Assembly: GCA_913058395.1 (NCBI GenBank)
Contig: CAJXQI010000006.1
Coordinates: 153,835-217,834, forward strand
DNA: 64,000 nucleotides
Direction of reading: 5' to 3'
Source: an uncultured Colwellia sp.
GTDB taxonomy: Bacteria > Pseudomonadota > Gammaproteobacteria > Enterobacterales > Alteromonadaceae
Under the pieces are notes generated by a model. It saw only the letters and a list, made by a program, of their open reading frames with translations, was not told where the DNA came from and ran no database searches. This document shows, in pieces, positions 27,942 through 37,073 of the stretch. Made by a program: the position numbers and the translations under genes. The number at the start of each line of letters is the position of its first letter. Positions within the stretch are counted from its first letter, which is position 1.

Positions 27942-29238
27942 GTCGATATTCGAAGTAGTGATTAATACCATCATTCCGTTGACCATGGTATTAATCTTTC
28001 TATTACTTTTTCGTCCATTATTATTGAAATATTGTGGCGCTAATATTACCTACATAACTTGGCTATCAGTGCCATTAGCATTGGCCATTTATCAATTACT
28101 GCCTGCTGTTTTGTTTTCCAGCGCAATTGATAACACTGGCAGCAATATTGACCGTGTTTTGGTTACTTCAGCACAAACGCTTTCACAAGTAAATAGTATC
28201 AATTGGCTGATGACGTTTAGCCTTGGTATTACGCTTATTTTAATATTTTGTTTGATAATAAAACACTGGCAGTTTAATCGTGCATTATCAGCTTCGACCT
28301 TAACAAATACAGAGTCACTAAATAATGCTATCAACTCTGACATTGAACTATGGCTTGAACAACGAAGATTGACTTTGGTGATAAGTGAACAGGTAGAAAG
28401 CCCGATGTTAACTGGCTTGATAAAGCCTTTATTGCTGCTGCCTAGCAACTTTTCCACTATTTATAATCAAGAGCAACAAGAGCTTATTGTTGCCCACGAA
28501 ATTTGTCATTTTGATCGCAATGACATTTATTGGAACCTGATAGCATTTTTGTTTATTGCGCTGTTTTGGTTTCACCCTTTGGTTTGGCTAGCTTATATAA
28601 AGCTTCGTCGTGACCAGGAACTTTCCTGTGATCAAACTACTCTGGCGCGCAAGCAGTTAGATAGCAGGATTAACTACAGTCGAGCATTACTCATCACCGC
28701 TCAACAAAAGCAACGATTTGCTTTTGCTCACTTATCGTTTAATGAATATGGAGATAAAAAAGTTATGTTGGAAAGAATAACGCAAATTAAGAATAGTAAA
28801 GTGTTTGGCAAGCCTACATTGACACTATATGGCTTATTGGTTGCCGCGCTTATGACGAGTGTAAGTTATGCTGGCCATGTTGGGCAACAAGGTCAAGGTG
28901 GTGATTCAGTTAAGAAGCATCTTAAAACAGTTAACACTGTATACCCAGTAATGCGAATTGAGCCCAAGTACCCAATTCAAGCAGCAAAAGACGGTATTGA
29001 AGGGGCTGTTCTGCTCAAATTTGATATTGATGCCCAAGGTAATACTGAAAATATTAGTGTTGTCACATCATCACCCGAAAACGTTTTTGACAAAGCCGCA
29101 ATTGATGCATTATTGCAATGGCAATATGAGTCAAAAAGTAAGGTTACAAGCAAAGGCTTTATGGTACAGCTCGATTTTTTAATGACTGAAGGTTCTAAAC
29201 CAATACACCTTATTGAGAGAATTAAAGTTTCTCATTAA
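27934..29238 (+). CDS. M56 (BlaR1-like) membrane peptidase fused to a TonB C-terminal domain
   Basis: The protein has 434 residues from the ATG at 27934 (GGGA 8 bases upstream); an in-frame TTG at 27913 is less likely. Hydrophobic segments near 5-25, 30-55 and 92-112 precede a zinc peptidase domain with H188-E189-x-x-H192 (VAHEICHFDRND) and a later Glu ligand in DQELSCD. A further helix at about 290-310 leads to a TonB C-terminal domain (about 341-434). The BlaR1 penicillin-sensor domain is absent. The TonB part shares the unbroken RIEPKYPIQAA and VQLDF with the TonB at 4613. It probably senses an envelope signal and cleaves the adjacent BlaI-type repressor; a role in energy transduction is speculative. 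Confidence 0.88.
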   Translation: MIESIFEVVINTIIPLTMVLIFLLLFRPLLLKYCGANITYITWLSVPLALAIYQLLPAVLFSSAIDNTGSNIDRVLVTSAQTLSQVNSINWLMTFSLGITLILIFCLIIKHWQFNRALSASTLTNTESLNNAINSDIELWLEQRRLTLVISEQVESPMLTGLIKPLLLLPSNFSTIYNQEQQELIVAHEICHFDRNDIYWNLIAFLFIALFWFHPLVWLAYIKLRRDQELSCDQTTLARKQLDSRINYSRALLITAQQKQRFAFAHLSFNEYGDKKVMLERITQIKNSKVFGKPTLTLYGLLVAALMTSVSYAGHVGQQGQGGDSVKKHLKTVNTVYPVMRIEPKYPIQAAKDGIEGAVLLKFDIDAQGNTENISVVTSSPENVFDKAAIDALLQWQYESKSKVTSKGFMVQLDFLMTEGSKPIHLIERIKVSH

Positions 29239-29258
29239 TTAGACATTTTAATTACGTT

Positions 29259-29287
29259 AAAAAAGGCCACATAGTTGGCCTTTTTTT
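29259..29287 (+). terminator. Rho-independent terminator after the M56 peptidase gene
   Basis: AAAAGGCCA (29261-29269) pairs with TGGCCTTTT (29276-29284) and a run of T follows to 29287. Confidence 0.88.
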
Positions 29288-29565
29288 GTTATTGAGCTAT
29301 ATAAAGTATTACGGAGTAATTTTTCAGTTAAAAGTAAACAAAATCAATTACAAGCGGTTAAGTAGCCAATGATTGATTACCCTTGATTTTTGTAAGGAGA
29401 ATGTTAACCTTAAAAAAGATAAGGATTTATTCTAAAAGTGCTTAAATAACTTGATTTGCATCAATATATTAGAGCATTAGTTATTGTATCGTCAGCACAT
29501 GATATTTATGCACTGACAAGTTTTTGCGGGGATAACCCCAGCATATTATGTAGTAATAGGTCACC
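29288..29565 (+). other. Leader region of the nap operon
   Basis: This stretch contains the FNR box at 29451 and a small hairpin GGGG-ATAA-CCCC at 29528-29539, 26 bases before napF. I see no open frame. Confidence 0.5.
29451..29492 (+). promoter_or_regulatory. FNR box and -10 element of the nap operon
   Basis: TTGATTTGCATCAA (29451-29464) is a perfect FNR site. A TATCGT (29487-29492, 4 of 6 matches) begins 29.5 bases after its centre, the spacing expected for a class II site centred at -41.5. Activation of nap under low oxygen is therefore likely. Confidence 0.8.
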
Positions 29566-30069
29566 ATGGTTGATTTACGTCGTCGCAACTTTATGCGAGC
29601 TAAAAAAGTTTCAACTCCCCCAGCCATTAGGTTGCCTTGGACAGCTGACGAAACATTATTTACTCGTGGTTGTACACAATGCGGCAAATGCCAAAGTGCA
29701 TGTGAAGAAAACATTATTGTTAAAGGTGACGGTGGCTTTCCCGAAATAAATTTTGCAGCTGGTGAATGTACCTTCTGTCAAAAATGTGTTGTAGCCTGTG
29801 ATGAACCTTTATTTAACGCGTTTGATACGCAGCCTTGGCAACTCAACATAGAAATTACTTCAAGCTGCTTAACAACCAAACAAGTGCATTGCCAAATATG
29901 CCAAGATAGCTGTGAAACTGAAGCTATCATCTTTAAGCATCTTCATGCATCAGTACCCCAACCCAATATAACTTTGAATGACTGTAATGGCTGTGGCGCC
30001 TGTGTTTCAGTGTGTCCTGAGTCTGCAATTAAATTATCAACGTCCTCTTTAGGAGCACACAATGAGTGA
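29566..30069 (+). CDS. napF: NapF ferredoxin-type protein
   Basis: The protein has 167 residues. It has [4Fe-4S] cysteine groups: CTQCGKCQSAC near residues 43-53, CTFCQKCVVAC near 66-76 and CNGCGACVSVC near 144-154, plus CQICQDSC. NapF is cytoplasmic and helps cofactor maturation of NapA. The first gene of the nap operon; its stop overlaps the start of the next small gene by 8 bases. Confidence 0.95.
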   Translation: MVDLRRRNFMRAKKVSTPPAIRLPWTADETLFTRGCTQCGKCQSACEENIIVKGDGGFPEINFAAGECTFCQKCVVACDEPLFNAFDTQPWQLNIEITSSCLTTKQVHCQICQDSCETEAIIFKHLHASVPQPNITLNDCNGCGACVSVCPESAIKLSTSSLGAHNE

Positions 30070-30199
30070 ATTAGAACAATTGATATGGAATGTTTTGGGG
30101 TACTCCTCAATGCCATTTATTTTCTTGTTTGGTTTTATCGCCACTGCGGTTGTCGCGGTATTTATTTTAAAAATGTTCGGTGCTAAGCCAACTAAATAA
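30062..30199 (+). CDS. Small nap-associated membrane protein (45 residues)
   Basis: The ATG at 30062 overlaps the end of napF; the frame stops at 30197-30199. The protein begins MSELEQLIWNVLGYSSMPF, then has one membrane helix of about 22 residues (IFLFGFIATAVVAVFILKMF) and ends GAKPTK. Length, single helix and position match the short-protein family TIGR02808, described beside nap genes of Vibrio and Photobacterium; this match is from memory. Its role is unknown. A ribosome site, TTTAGGAGCACACA, precedes the start. Confidence 0.8.
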   Translation: MSELEQLIWNVLGYSSMPFIFLFGFIATAVVAVFILKMFGAKPTK

Positions 30200-30262
30200 C
30201 TTAATTTTATGTCAATTTTGCTAAACCAAAATAATAAAATTTAAAGTAAGAGGGCAAACAAC

Positions 30263-30565
30263 GTGATTAACCTTTTAGAAGAAAGCCCCGTGAATATAGC
30301 GGGAGTTATGTTTATGGCTCACCCTAAAAATGCAGAAAAAGTTGCTGAAAATTTGCAAGGATTTCCTGGTGCAGAAGTGCACGCTAAAGGAGAGAACGGT
30401 AGCTTAGTAGTTACTGTTGAAGGACTTGAAGGCGAAGAAAACCAAGCAAAACGTATTATCAACACAATTACTGACATGGGCAATGTGCCCGGTGTTATTT
30501 CATCATCATTAATATTTCATCACAATGACGCTGGCTTGCCTCAGCATCAGGGGAAAAAACTATGA
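30263..30565 (+). CDS. napD: NapD chaperone of periplasmic nitrate reductase
   Basis: The protein has 100 residues. It binds the twin-arginine signal of NapA and holds it until cofactor insertion is complete. The start is a GTG with AGAGGG 8 bases upstream. The family pattern [20 protein letters not shown] and [19 protein letters not shown] is present. It overlaps napA by 4 bases (ATGA). Confidence 0.93.
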   Translation: MINLLEESPVNIAGVMFMAHPKNAEKVAENLQGFPGAEVHAKGENGSLVVTVEGLEGEENQAKRIINTITDMGNVPGVISSSLIFHHNDAGLPQHQGKKL

Positions 30566-33051
30566 CTTTAACAAGACGTGATTTTATTAAAGCAAATGCA
30601 GTCGCAGCCACAGCTGTTGCTGCAGGGGTAGCGGTACCAAGCGCTGCTTCTAATTTGATCACCAAATCATCAGAAAGCACGATTAAATGGGACAAAGCAC
30701 CGTGTCGCTTTTGTGGCACAGGCTGTAGCGTTTTAGTTGGTACACAACATGGTAAAGTTGTGGCAACACAAGGTGACCCAGAAGCCGAAGTAAACAAAGG
30801 CTTAAATTGTATTAAAGGCTACTTCCTTTCAAAAATTATGTACGGTAAAGATCGCTTAACACAACCGTTATTAAGAATGACTGATGGTAAGTTTGATAAA
30901 GAAGGTGAATTTGCGCCAGTAAGCTGGGATAAAGCCTTTGATGTCATGGCTGATAAATTTAAAGCAGCTATCAAGAAAAAAGGTCCTACTTCTGTTGGTA
31001 TGTTTGGCTCTGGTCAATGGACAGTGTGGGAAGGTTACGCGGCCTCTAAGTTAATGAAAGCCGGTTTTTTAAGTAACAACATCGATCCAAATGCTCGTCA
31101 CTGTATGGCGTCAGCTGTTGGTGGTTTCATGCGTACCTTTGGTATCGACGAACCTATGGGCTGTTATGATGATTTAGAACATGCTGATGCATTTGTGCTT
31201 TGGGGCTCAAATATGGCAGAAATGCACCCTATTCTATGGTCACGATTAACCGACCGTCGTTTAAGTGCGCCACATGTTAAAGTTAACGTGTTATCAACTT
31301 ATAAACATCGTAGTTTTGAGCTTGCTGACAACGGTATGATTTTTACGCCACAAACCGATTTAGCTATTTTAAACTTCATCGCTAATTACATTATCCAAAA
31401 TAATGCCGTTAACGAAGACTTCATGAAAAAACACGTAAATGTTCGTGAAGGTGTTACGGATATTGGATACGGTTTACGTCCAACACACCCTTTAGAGCAA
31501 GCCGCTAAAAACCCAGGAAAAGGCGGTTCTAAGCCAATGAGCTTTGAAGCGTACGCTAAATTTGTTAGTACTTATACTGTTGAATATGCATCAAAACTGT
31601 CTGGTGTTCCTGAAGCAAACTTAATCGAAATGGCTAAGCTTTACGCGGATCCAAAAGTAAAAGTTACATCATTTTGGACTATGGGCTTTAACCAACATAC
31701 TCGTGGTGTTTGGGCTAATAACTTAATGTACAACGTACATTTATTAACCGGTAAAATCTCTGAGCCTGGTAATAGTCCATTCTCACTAACTGGCCAACCA
31801 TCGGCTTGTGGTACCGCACGTGAAGTAGGTACATTCTCACACCGTTTACCAGCTGATTTAGTCGTTAAAAACCCTAAACATAGAGCAACAGCTGAGAAAA
31901 TTTGGAAATTACCTGAAGGTGCTATTCCACCGAAGCCTGGTTACCATGCTGTGTTACAAAACAGAATGTTAAAAGACGGTAAGCTTAATGCTTATTGGGT
32001 AATGTGTAATAACAATATGCAAGCTGCGGCAAACATCAATGAAGAAGCGATTCCTGGTTACCGTAATCCAGAAAACTTTATCGTTGTTTCAGACCCGTAT
32101 CCTACGATTACTGCACAAGCAGCTGATTTGATTTTACCAACAGCAATGTGGGTAGAAAAAGAAGGTGCTTACGGTAATGCCGAGCGTCGTACACAATTCT
32201 GGCATCAACAAGTTAATGCACCAGGTGAAGCTCGTTCTGATTTGTGGCAATTAGTTGAGTTTTCAAAACGCTTTAAAATAGAAGAAGTTTGGCCTGAAGA
32301 GCTTATTGCTAAAATGCCTGAATATCGTGGCAAAACAATGTACGACGTACTTTATGCAAACGGACAAGTGAATAAGTTCCCAACATCTGATTGTAAAGGT
32401 GATAGTAATCAGGAAGCTGATGACTTTGGCTATTACATTCAAAAAGGTTTGTTTGAAGAGTACGCTGAGTTTGGTCGTGGTCACGGCCATGATTTAGCTG
32501 ACTTTGACCGCTACCACCAAGAGCGCGGCTTACGCTGGCCTGTGGTTGATGGCAAAGAAACTAAGTGGCGTTTCAGAGAGGGCCATGATCCATATGTTGA
32601 AAAAGGCAGTGAAGTGCAGTTCTACGGTAAGAAAGACAATAAAGCAATTATTTTTGCCTTGCCTTATGAACCTGCAGCAGAGTCACCAGATGAAGAATAT
32701 AACTTGTGGTTGAGTACCGGTCGTGTACTTGAACATTGGCATTCTGGCTCTATGACAGCACGTGTACCTGAGCTTCATAAAGCGTTCCCTGATGCGGTAA
32801 TATTTATGCACCCAGATGATGCTCGTTCGCGTGGCTTACGTCGTGGTGATAAAGTGCTAATGGCCTCTCGTCGAGGTGAAGTTGAATCGCGTGTTGAAAC
32901 ACGAGGTCGTAACCGTCCGCCGAAAGGTTTGGTATTTATGCCTTGGTTTGATGCGAAGCAATTAGTAAATAAATTAACACTAGATGCAACTGATCCATTG
33001 TCAAAAGAAACCGATTACAAAAAATGTGCGGTTAAAGTGACTAAAGCCTAA
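30562..33051 (+). CDS. napA: Periplasmic nitrate reductase catalytic subunit
   Basis: The protein has 829 residues. It reduces nitrate to nitrite in the periplasm with a molybdenum bis-MGD cofactor. The Tat signal [10 protein letters not shown] is at residues 4-13. The [4Fe-4S] ligands are C48, C51, C55 and C83, and the molybdenum ligand is C181 (NARHCMASA). It is exported folded. The gene lies behind napD and 55 bases before napB. Confidence 0.98.
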   Translation: MTLTRRDFIKANAVAATAVAAGVAVPSAASNLITKSSESTIKWDKAPCRFCGTGCSVLVGTQHGKVVATQGDPEAEVNKGLNCIKGYFLSKIMYGKDRLTQPLLRMTDGKFDKEGEFAPVSWDKAFDVMADKFKAAIKKKGPTSVGMFGSGQWTVWEGYAASKLMKAGFLSNNIDPNARHCMASAVGGFMRTFGIDEPMGCYDDLEHADAFVLWGSNMAEMHPILWSRLTDRRLSAPHVKVNVLSTYKHRSFELADNGMIFTPQTDLAILNFIANYIIQNNAVNEDFMKKHVNVREGVTDIGYGLRPTHPLEQAAKNPGKGGSKPMSFEAYAKFVSTYTVEYASKLSGVPEANLIEMAKLYADPKVKVTSFWTMGFNQHTRGVWANNLMYNVHLLTGKISEPGNSPFSLTGQPSACGTAREVGTFSHRLPADLVVKNPKHRATAEKIWKLPEGAIPPKPGYHAVLQNRMLKDGKLNAYWVMCNNNMQAAANINEEAIPGYRNPENFIVVSDPYPTITAQAADLILPTAMWVEKEGAYGNAERRTQFWHQQVNAPGEARSDLWQLVEFSKRFKIEEVWPEELIAKMPEYRGKTMYDVLYANGQVNKFPTSDCKGDSNQEADDFGYYIQKGLFEEYAEFGRGHGHDLADFDRYHQERGLRWPVVDGKETKWRFREGHDPYVEKGSEVQFYGKKDNKAIIFALPYEPAAESPDEEYNLWLSTGRVLEHWHSGSMTARVPELHKAFPDAVIFMHPDDARSRGLRRGDKVLMASRRGEVESRVETRGRNRPPKGLVFMPWFDAKQLVNKLTLDATDPLSKETDYKKCAVKVTKA

Positions 33052-33065
33052 TCTTGACGAATTTA

Positions 33066-33093
33066 CGCATCGATAGCAGACGTTATCGATGCG
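33066..33093 (+). other. Intercistronic hairpin between napA and napB
   Basis: CGCATCGATA (33066-33075) pairs perfectly with TATCGATGCG (33084-33093) around 8 bases. It has no T run. It sits directly before the napB ribosome site (GGAGAG) and may stabilise napA mRNA or tune napB translation. Confidence 0.55.
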
Positions 33094-33106
33094 GTGGAGA
33101 GAAAAA

Positions 33107-33580
33107 ATGAAATTATTATCTTTACTAGTTATTGTTGTGACTACGCTTTCTATTAACCCAATAGTAAAGGCAGAAGAAACAGCAGTTACCAACGTGAACC
33201 CAGGTGGATTAGCCACAATTCGCGGTGCAGCTCCTCTTGAAGAAACACGTGAAGCTGAAAGATTAAAACGTGTTATTAAGGATAAAAATCCGATCGCTCG
33301 TAACTATGTGCATCAACCGCCTGTCGTTCCACATCAAACTCGTGGATACCGTGTCGATAAAAATAGCAATAAATGTTTAAGTTGTCATAGTTGGAAGCAT
33401 GCAGCAGAAACTGGTGCAACTAAAATTAGCTTAACGCACTTTGAAACACGTGATGGTAAAACCTTGTCAGATGTTTCACCTCGTCGTTATTTTTGTTCGC
33501 AATGCCATGTAACACAAGCTGATGCGGCTCCATTGGTTGAAAATACCTTTGAACCGGTTGAATCATTAGGTAATGAATAA
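33107..33580 (+). CDS. napB: NapB di-haem cytochrome c subunit
   Basis: The protein has 157 residues. The start is taken at the ATG after GGAGAGAAAAA; an in-frame ATG at 33089 lies inside the upstream hairpin. A Sec signal peptide (about 1-21, IVKA-EE) is followed by two haem-binding motifs, CLSCH and CSQCH, with further His residues as ligands. It passes electrons to NapA. Confidence 0.96.
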   Translation: MKLLSLLVIVVTTLSINPIVKAEETAVTNVNPGGLATIRGAAPLEETREAERLKRVIKDKNPIARNYVHQPPVVPHQTRGYRVDKNSNKCLSCHSWKHAAETGATKISLTHFETRDGKTLSDVSPRRYFCSQCHVTQADAAPLVENTFEPVESLGNE

Positions 33581-33606
33581 GCCGTTGCAATGTAAAGGGG
33601 TATAAA

Positions 33607-34182
33607 ATGCTAAAGAATATGTGGACGTTTTTAAAATCGCCAAGCAGTGCAGCTATGTGGTTCATTCTTGCCATAGGTTTTGCTGGCGGGATTATCTTTT
33701 GGGGTGGTTTTAACACTGCACTAGAAGTAACTAACACGGAAGAATTTTGTATTGGTTGTCATGAAATGCAAGACAATGTTTACGAAGAGTATCGTGAAAC
33801 AATCCATTACGCTAACCGCTCTGGTGTTCGTGCTACGTGTCCTGATTGTCATGTTCCTAAAAAATGGACCGACAAGATTGTGCGTAAAATTGCCGCTAGT
33901 AAAGAAGTTTGGGGTAAGTTGACGGGGTTGATCGATACCCGAGAAGAATTTGTTGACCACCGTCGCTCGATGGCTGAGCGTGAATGGAAACGAATGAAAG
34001 ATAACGATTCATTAGAATGTCGTAACTGTCATAACTTTGAATATATGGACTTTTCTGAGCAAGGTAACCGCAGTGTGAAAATGCACTCAGACGCCTTAGC
34101 ATCAGGTGAAAAAACATGTATCGACTGTCATAAAGGTATTGCGCATGAATTACCTGACATGAAAGGTGTTGAAAACTGGTAA
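33607..34182 (+). CDS. napC: NapC/NirT tetrahaem cytochrome c
   Basis: The protein has 191 residues. A membrane anchor at about 15-37 is followed by four CxxCH motifs: CIGCH, CPDCH, CRNCH and CIDCH. It oxidises quinol and feeds NapB. As no napGH genes are present, NapC should be the only electron entry. Last gene of the operon. Confidence 0.97.
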   Translation: MLKNMWTFLKSPSSAAMWFILAIGFAGGIIFWGGFNTALEVTNTEEFCIGCHEMQDNVYEEYRETIHYANRSGVRATCPDCHVPKKWTDKIVRKIAASKEVWGKLTGLIDTREEFVDHRRSMAEREWKRMKDNDSLECRNCHNFEYMDFSEQGNRSVKMHSDALASGEKTCIDCHKGIAHELPDMKGVENW

Positions 34183-34213
34183 ATCCTGATTAAAAGGTAA
34201 TGTTTTAGATATC

Positions 34214-34243
34214 AAAAAGCCGGGCTAAATGCTCGGCTTTTTA
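34214..34243 (+). terminator. Rho-independent terminator of the nap operon
   Basis: AAAAGCCGGGC (34215-34225) pairs with GCTCGGCTTTT (34231-34241) around 5 bases, with one G-U pair and T on the 3' side. Confidence 0.85.
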
Positions 34244-34335
34244 TATTCAGGCTTTCTCAGACATCCTACCTTTCTAGTCATTAGTGCAACCATATAAGCC
34301 AACAAATATTCAGCTTACTCAGTTTCTAAATAGAC

Positions 34336-35193
34336 TTATTTTATAGGAGAAAGTAAATCTAGGTTTGTGACTAAGTTTCTTACTCCGTGGGCATGGTCTT
34401 CTTTAAACTCATTACCTTCACACCATTTAGCGACGGTTTTTATATTAACTTTTGCAACATCAGGGCGAACACTCCAAGTTGCTTGGAATGGGGAGCCTGC
34501 TTCATTATAACTAGGGCCTGTTGTTGAGCCGCTATAGACAACTGGTTTTCCGGTGTTGTTTGGGATGCTTGGCGCTTGGTAATAGTTATTTTGTTTAGCA
34601 ACTGAAGTTAGTTTATTAAAGTTCAATGCGTTATCGTCATTAACTAAGCTGTAAACTTGAGTTTCTACCCGTAATTGAGGGTTTTTAACAGACTCACTTA
34701 AGCAAGCACCTAGTGTTTCTCCTGGCTGCACTTGAGCTGATGAATGCACATAGTGAACTTCTATGGTATCGCCAGATTGCAAACTACCATGCTTGCTAGG
34801 ACATACCGCTTGAGATACTGGTTGGCTTTCTTTTGATGTCAGTGTACCTGAATATAAATAGCCACTTTGAAAACCATGACCATCACCATTGCCGGCATAC
34901 TTAGAAAATTGTTCGCCTGCATGTTCGGCATTCTTATGAAAATGTATGTTACATAAATTCATTTTATTGGCTGCAGGAGCAGTATTAAACACTACTGTGT
35001 TATTGCCTGCTTTCGCGTCTATGTTTCGTGGTGATTGCGGTCCAAAACCTTTGTTTTTAGTATTGCTAGCTAGGCTACTTTTTTGCTTAGCAATTGTTTC
35101 ATCGTCAACTGTTACGAGGTTGTTAGTTTTTGCCTCAATATTTAGTGATAGTGCCAGCGGGATAATTGCGGTTATATAATTTATTTTTCTCAT
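34336..35193 (-). CDS. Probable delta-class carbonic anhydrase, exported
   Basis: The protein has 285 residues from the ATG at 35193, which has GGAG 5 bases upstream; a GTG two codons earlier overlaps that site. It has a signal peptide (about 1-22, ending IEAKT). The motif CNIHFHKNAEH (C81, H84, H86, H91) followed by a Glu matches the zinc site of the delta-type carbonic anhydrases known from diatoms and marine bacteria. It contains several cysteines that could form disulphides in the periplasm. It interconverts CO2 and bicarbonate if this is correct. The assignment is from remembered motif similarity. Confidence 0.65.
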   Translation of the reverse strand: MRKINYITAIIPLALSLNIEAKTNNLVTVDDETIAKQKSSLASNTKNKGFGPQSPRNIDAKAGNNTVVFNTAPAANKMNLCNIHFHKNAEHAGEQFSKYAGNGDGHGFQSGYLYSGTLTSKESQPVSQAVCPSKHGSLQSGDTIEVHYVHSSAQVQPGETLGACLSESVKNPQLRVETQVYSLVNDDNALNFNKLTSVAKQNNYYQAPSIPNNTGKPVVYSGSTTGPSYNEAGSPFQATWSVRPDVAKVNIKTVAKWCEGNEFKEDHAHGVRNLVTNLDLLSPIK

Positions 35194-35530
35194 ACTCACT
35201 CCAAAACTGAATTAGCAACACCAATAAAACGTAAACCATGTAGATAACCATATTGTTGATCTTCAAGTGGTCTAAATAGAGCGCTAATTTCTTATAAAAA
35301 TATCTGCAGAGTCAATCTAAAGTGAGAGACATATTATGTCAAGCTTGTCGTGTATGATATTTAATCAAGAATTTGCGTTGATTTCTCTATAGTGGCAGGT
35401 TTAATTGGCAGGGCTGCACAGTGGATAATATAGATTTGGAATGAGCAAACATAAAAGTAGACTCTGTGTCCGAGGCTGGGTAATTGTTGTTAGATTACTC
35501 GATGTCGAGTAATGTTGTAAGCTTCAAATC
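35194..35530. other. Intergenic region upstream of the carbonic anhydrase gene
   Basis: 337 bp with the presumed promoter of the minus-strand carbonic anhydrase gene. A perfect hairpin, ATTACTCGA (35494-35502) with TCGAGTAAT (35505-35513), lies 18 bases after the stop of the next gene and may be its transcript end, though it has no T run. No RNA gene or open frame is seen. Confidence 0.45.
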
Positions 35531-35803
35531 TTAGTTAAATAACTTACCAATGAATACGCTTTCCTCATCATTTAGTAATTGCGTTACGCTTGAGTGTTGA
35601 TAGTGTTCAACAGGAATATTGTATTTATTTGCTAGCAGTTGTAAAACTTGACGTTGGCCTAGACCAGTTAATGATGATAATTCATTTAGTGCTTGGCTCA
35701 TCACTTGTTCCACTAATTCATCCGCGCGAGCACTATCAAACTGTGCTTTGTCAGCATAGCTATTTAAAATATATGAACGATTGCTTGTTAGTGTACTGTG
35801 CAT
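35531..35803 (-). CDS. Small hypothetical protein (90 residues)
   Basis: I do not recognise the family. From the ATG at 35803 the protein begins MHSTLTSNRSYILNSY and is mostly helical and acidic, with the segment LSSLTGLGQRQVLQLLANKYNIP, which could be a helix-turn-helix or a small protein-binding bundle. There is no signal peptide or membrane helix. An alternative TTG start at 35833 would extend it by 10 residues, but it adjoins a 10-base inverted repeat (35821-35830 with 35846-35855) and has no ribosome site. It follows rimI with an about 130-base gap. Confidence 0.5.
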   Translation of the reverse strand: MHSTLTSNRSYILNSYADKAQFDSARADELVEQVMSQALNELSSLTGLGQRQVLQLLANKYNIPVEHYQHSSVTQLLNDEESVFIGKLFN

Positions 35804-35934
35804 ATTTTTTGAGGATGAATTGATGATGAACAAATTGTAGGATCATTCATCATCAGGATATAGGTTAATGGGGTAATAAAATGTAGTGAAGTGTTATCAC
35901 TATTGCCGTGCTAGTTTTCAATGCTTGAGAGGAT

Positions 35935-36396
35935 TTAAAGCTTTTTAGACATGACAATAGCATCTTCATAGCCAAACCCCGTGTTACTCGGGTAATAGCC
36001 TGTTCTACGCGATATCTCAGTGAATCCTTGGTTGATATATAGCATTTGTGCACTAATATTTTTTGCTCGCACTTCCAGGAAAATTTTCTCTGTACTTAAC
36101 GTTTTACAGTGTTCAATAAATTGTAATAACAGGGTTTTACCATGGCCATTACCTTGTTGCTCCGGTGCAACACATATATCCATTAAGGTTGATTCCCCCG
36201 CAACGTGTTCGCCAACATAAAAACCGACGGCGTTATCGCTAACTGTTAAATATTTTCCAAAGTAGCGGCCATCAATACAGCTGCGAAATGTTTTTTCACT
36301 CCACGGATGTGGATGGCAAGCGAGTTCGATAATCATCAGTTCATCAACACTGTCTTGGCTGATCGGCGTAAAAAGGTTGTTTGTTTTTTGATTCAT
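35935..36396 (-). CDS. rimI: Ribosomal-protein alanine N-acetyltransferase (RimI-like GNAT)
   Basis: The protein has 153 residues. It has GNAT motif A with the acetyl-CoA pyrophosphate loop QGNGHGKTLL near 80-89 and the motif B pattern LEVRAKNISAQMLYINQGF. RimI acetylates the N-terminal Ala of ribosomal protein S18. The start is taken at the ATG that overlaps the holD stop (ATGA), not the upstream TTG. The holD-rimI pair is the same as in E. coli. Confidence 0.92.
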   Translation of the reverse strand: MNQKTNNLFTPISQDSVDELMIIELACHPHPWSEKTFRSCIDGRYFGKYLTVSDNAVGFYVGEHVAGESTLMDICVAPEQQGNGHGKTLLLQFIEHCKTLSTEKIFLEVRAKNISAQMLYINQGFTEISRRTGYYPSNTGFGYEDAIVMSKKL

Positions 36397-36848
36397 GTCG
36401 AGCTTAAAGATCCTATTGATTGCCAAAGTGACTTCTTCAACTGTGCTGAATTAGCAATGGTATTTAAATCGGGAGTTATTAGACAATTATGGCTAAATTC
36501 AATTTGAGCACCTTGGCTTAATTGCCAATTGATCAGGCCTAAATCAATTTGATTATTTTGAACGGATAAGTCAGCTCGGCTTACACCCAAACATTGAATA
36601 ACATCTCTAAAGAGCTGTTGGTTGAGTAATTCTTGTAAATCGATACTAATAACTTCAGAAGTTGCTAGCGATTGAGTTAATTCTTCATTACTCGTTGGTA
36701 TTTGCTTGCTTTTAGTTTCGTTAATGCTAGTAGTACTTTCATTACTTATTGGTGCAGACTGGTATACATGAGCAGGTAAGTCTCGCCTTTGCCACACAGT
36801 TATTCCCATGGCGTGTAATAAATCGAATTGTCTTTTAGTTATGCTCAT
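36393..36848 (-). CDS. holD: DNA polymerase III psi subunit
   Basis: The protein has 151 residues, similar to E. coli HolD (137). It begins MSITKRQFDLLHAMGITVWQRRDLP, the N-terminal peptide that binds the clamp loader, and ends with a Rossmann-like small domain. It bridges the clamp loader (DnaX) and SSB through chi. Sequence in this family is poorly conserved; the call rests on the N-terminal peptide and on overlap with rimI. A Ser/Thr/Glu-rich segment at about 35-65 is longer than usual. Confidence 0.78.
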   Translation of the reverse strand: MSITKRQFDLLHAMGITVWQRRDLPAHVYQSAPISNESTTSINETKSKQIPTSNEELTQSLATSEVISIDLQELLNQQLFRDVIQCLGVSRADLSVQNNQIDLGLINWQLSQGAQIEFSHNCLITPDLNTIANSAQLKKSLWQSIGSLSST

Positions 36849-37041
36849 TTTCAATAATTACTCTGTAATAAGACATGTTTTAAGCCACTGCTATCATGAC
36901 AGAGTTTAGATAGTGGAAAAACTAGAATTTATAAATAATGGGTAACAAATTTAAAAATAGCTTCAAGGAATTAAATAATAGAAAGCTTCGAACTTACGGG
37001 TTAGACATATCAAAAAAAATTTATATAGTCTTAAAACGAGA

Positions 37042-37067
37042 AAAGCCTCGACATAAGTCGAGGCTTT
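37042..37067 (-). terminator. Terminator of tRNA-Trp
   Basis: AAAGCCTCGAC (37042-37052) pairs perfectly with GTCGAGGCTTT (37057-37067) around ATAA. On the minus strand it is followed by TTTTCTCGTTTT, and lies 7 bases after the tRNA 3' end. Confidence 0.85.
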
Positions 37068-37073
37068 AGAATA

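Noticed and set aside
27913..29238. Beta-lactam sensor-transducer BlaR1 and a resistance locus
   Set aside because: The penicillin-binding sensor domain is absent and no beta-lactamase or altered penicillin-binding protein lies nearby, so antibiotic resistance is not supported.
29370..29390. NarL/NarP heptamer near TACCCTT upstream of napF
   Set aside because: It deviates from the TACYYMT consensus and there is no paired heptamer.
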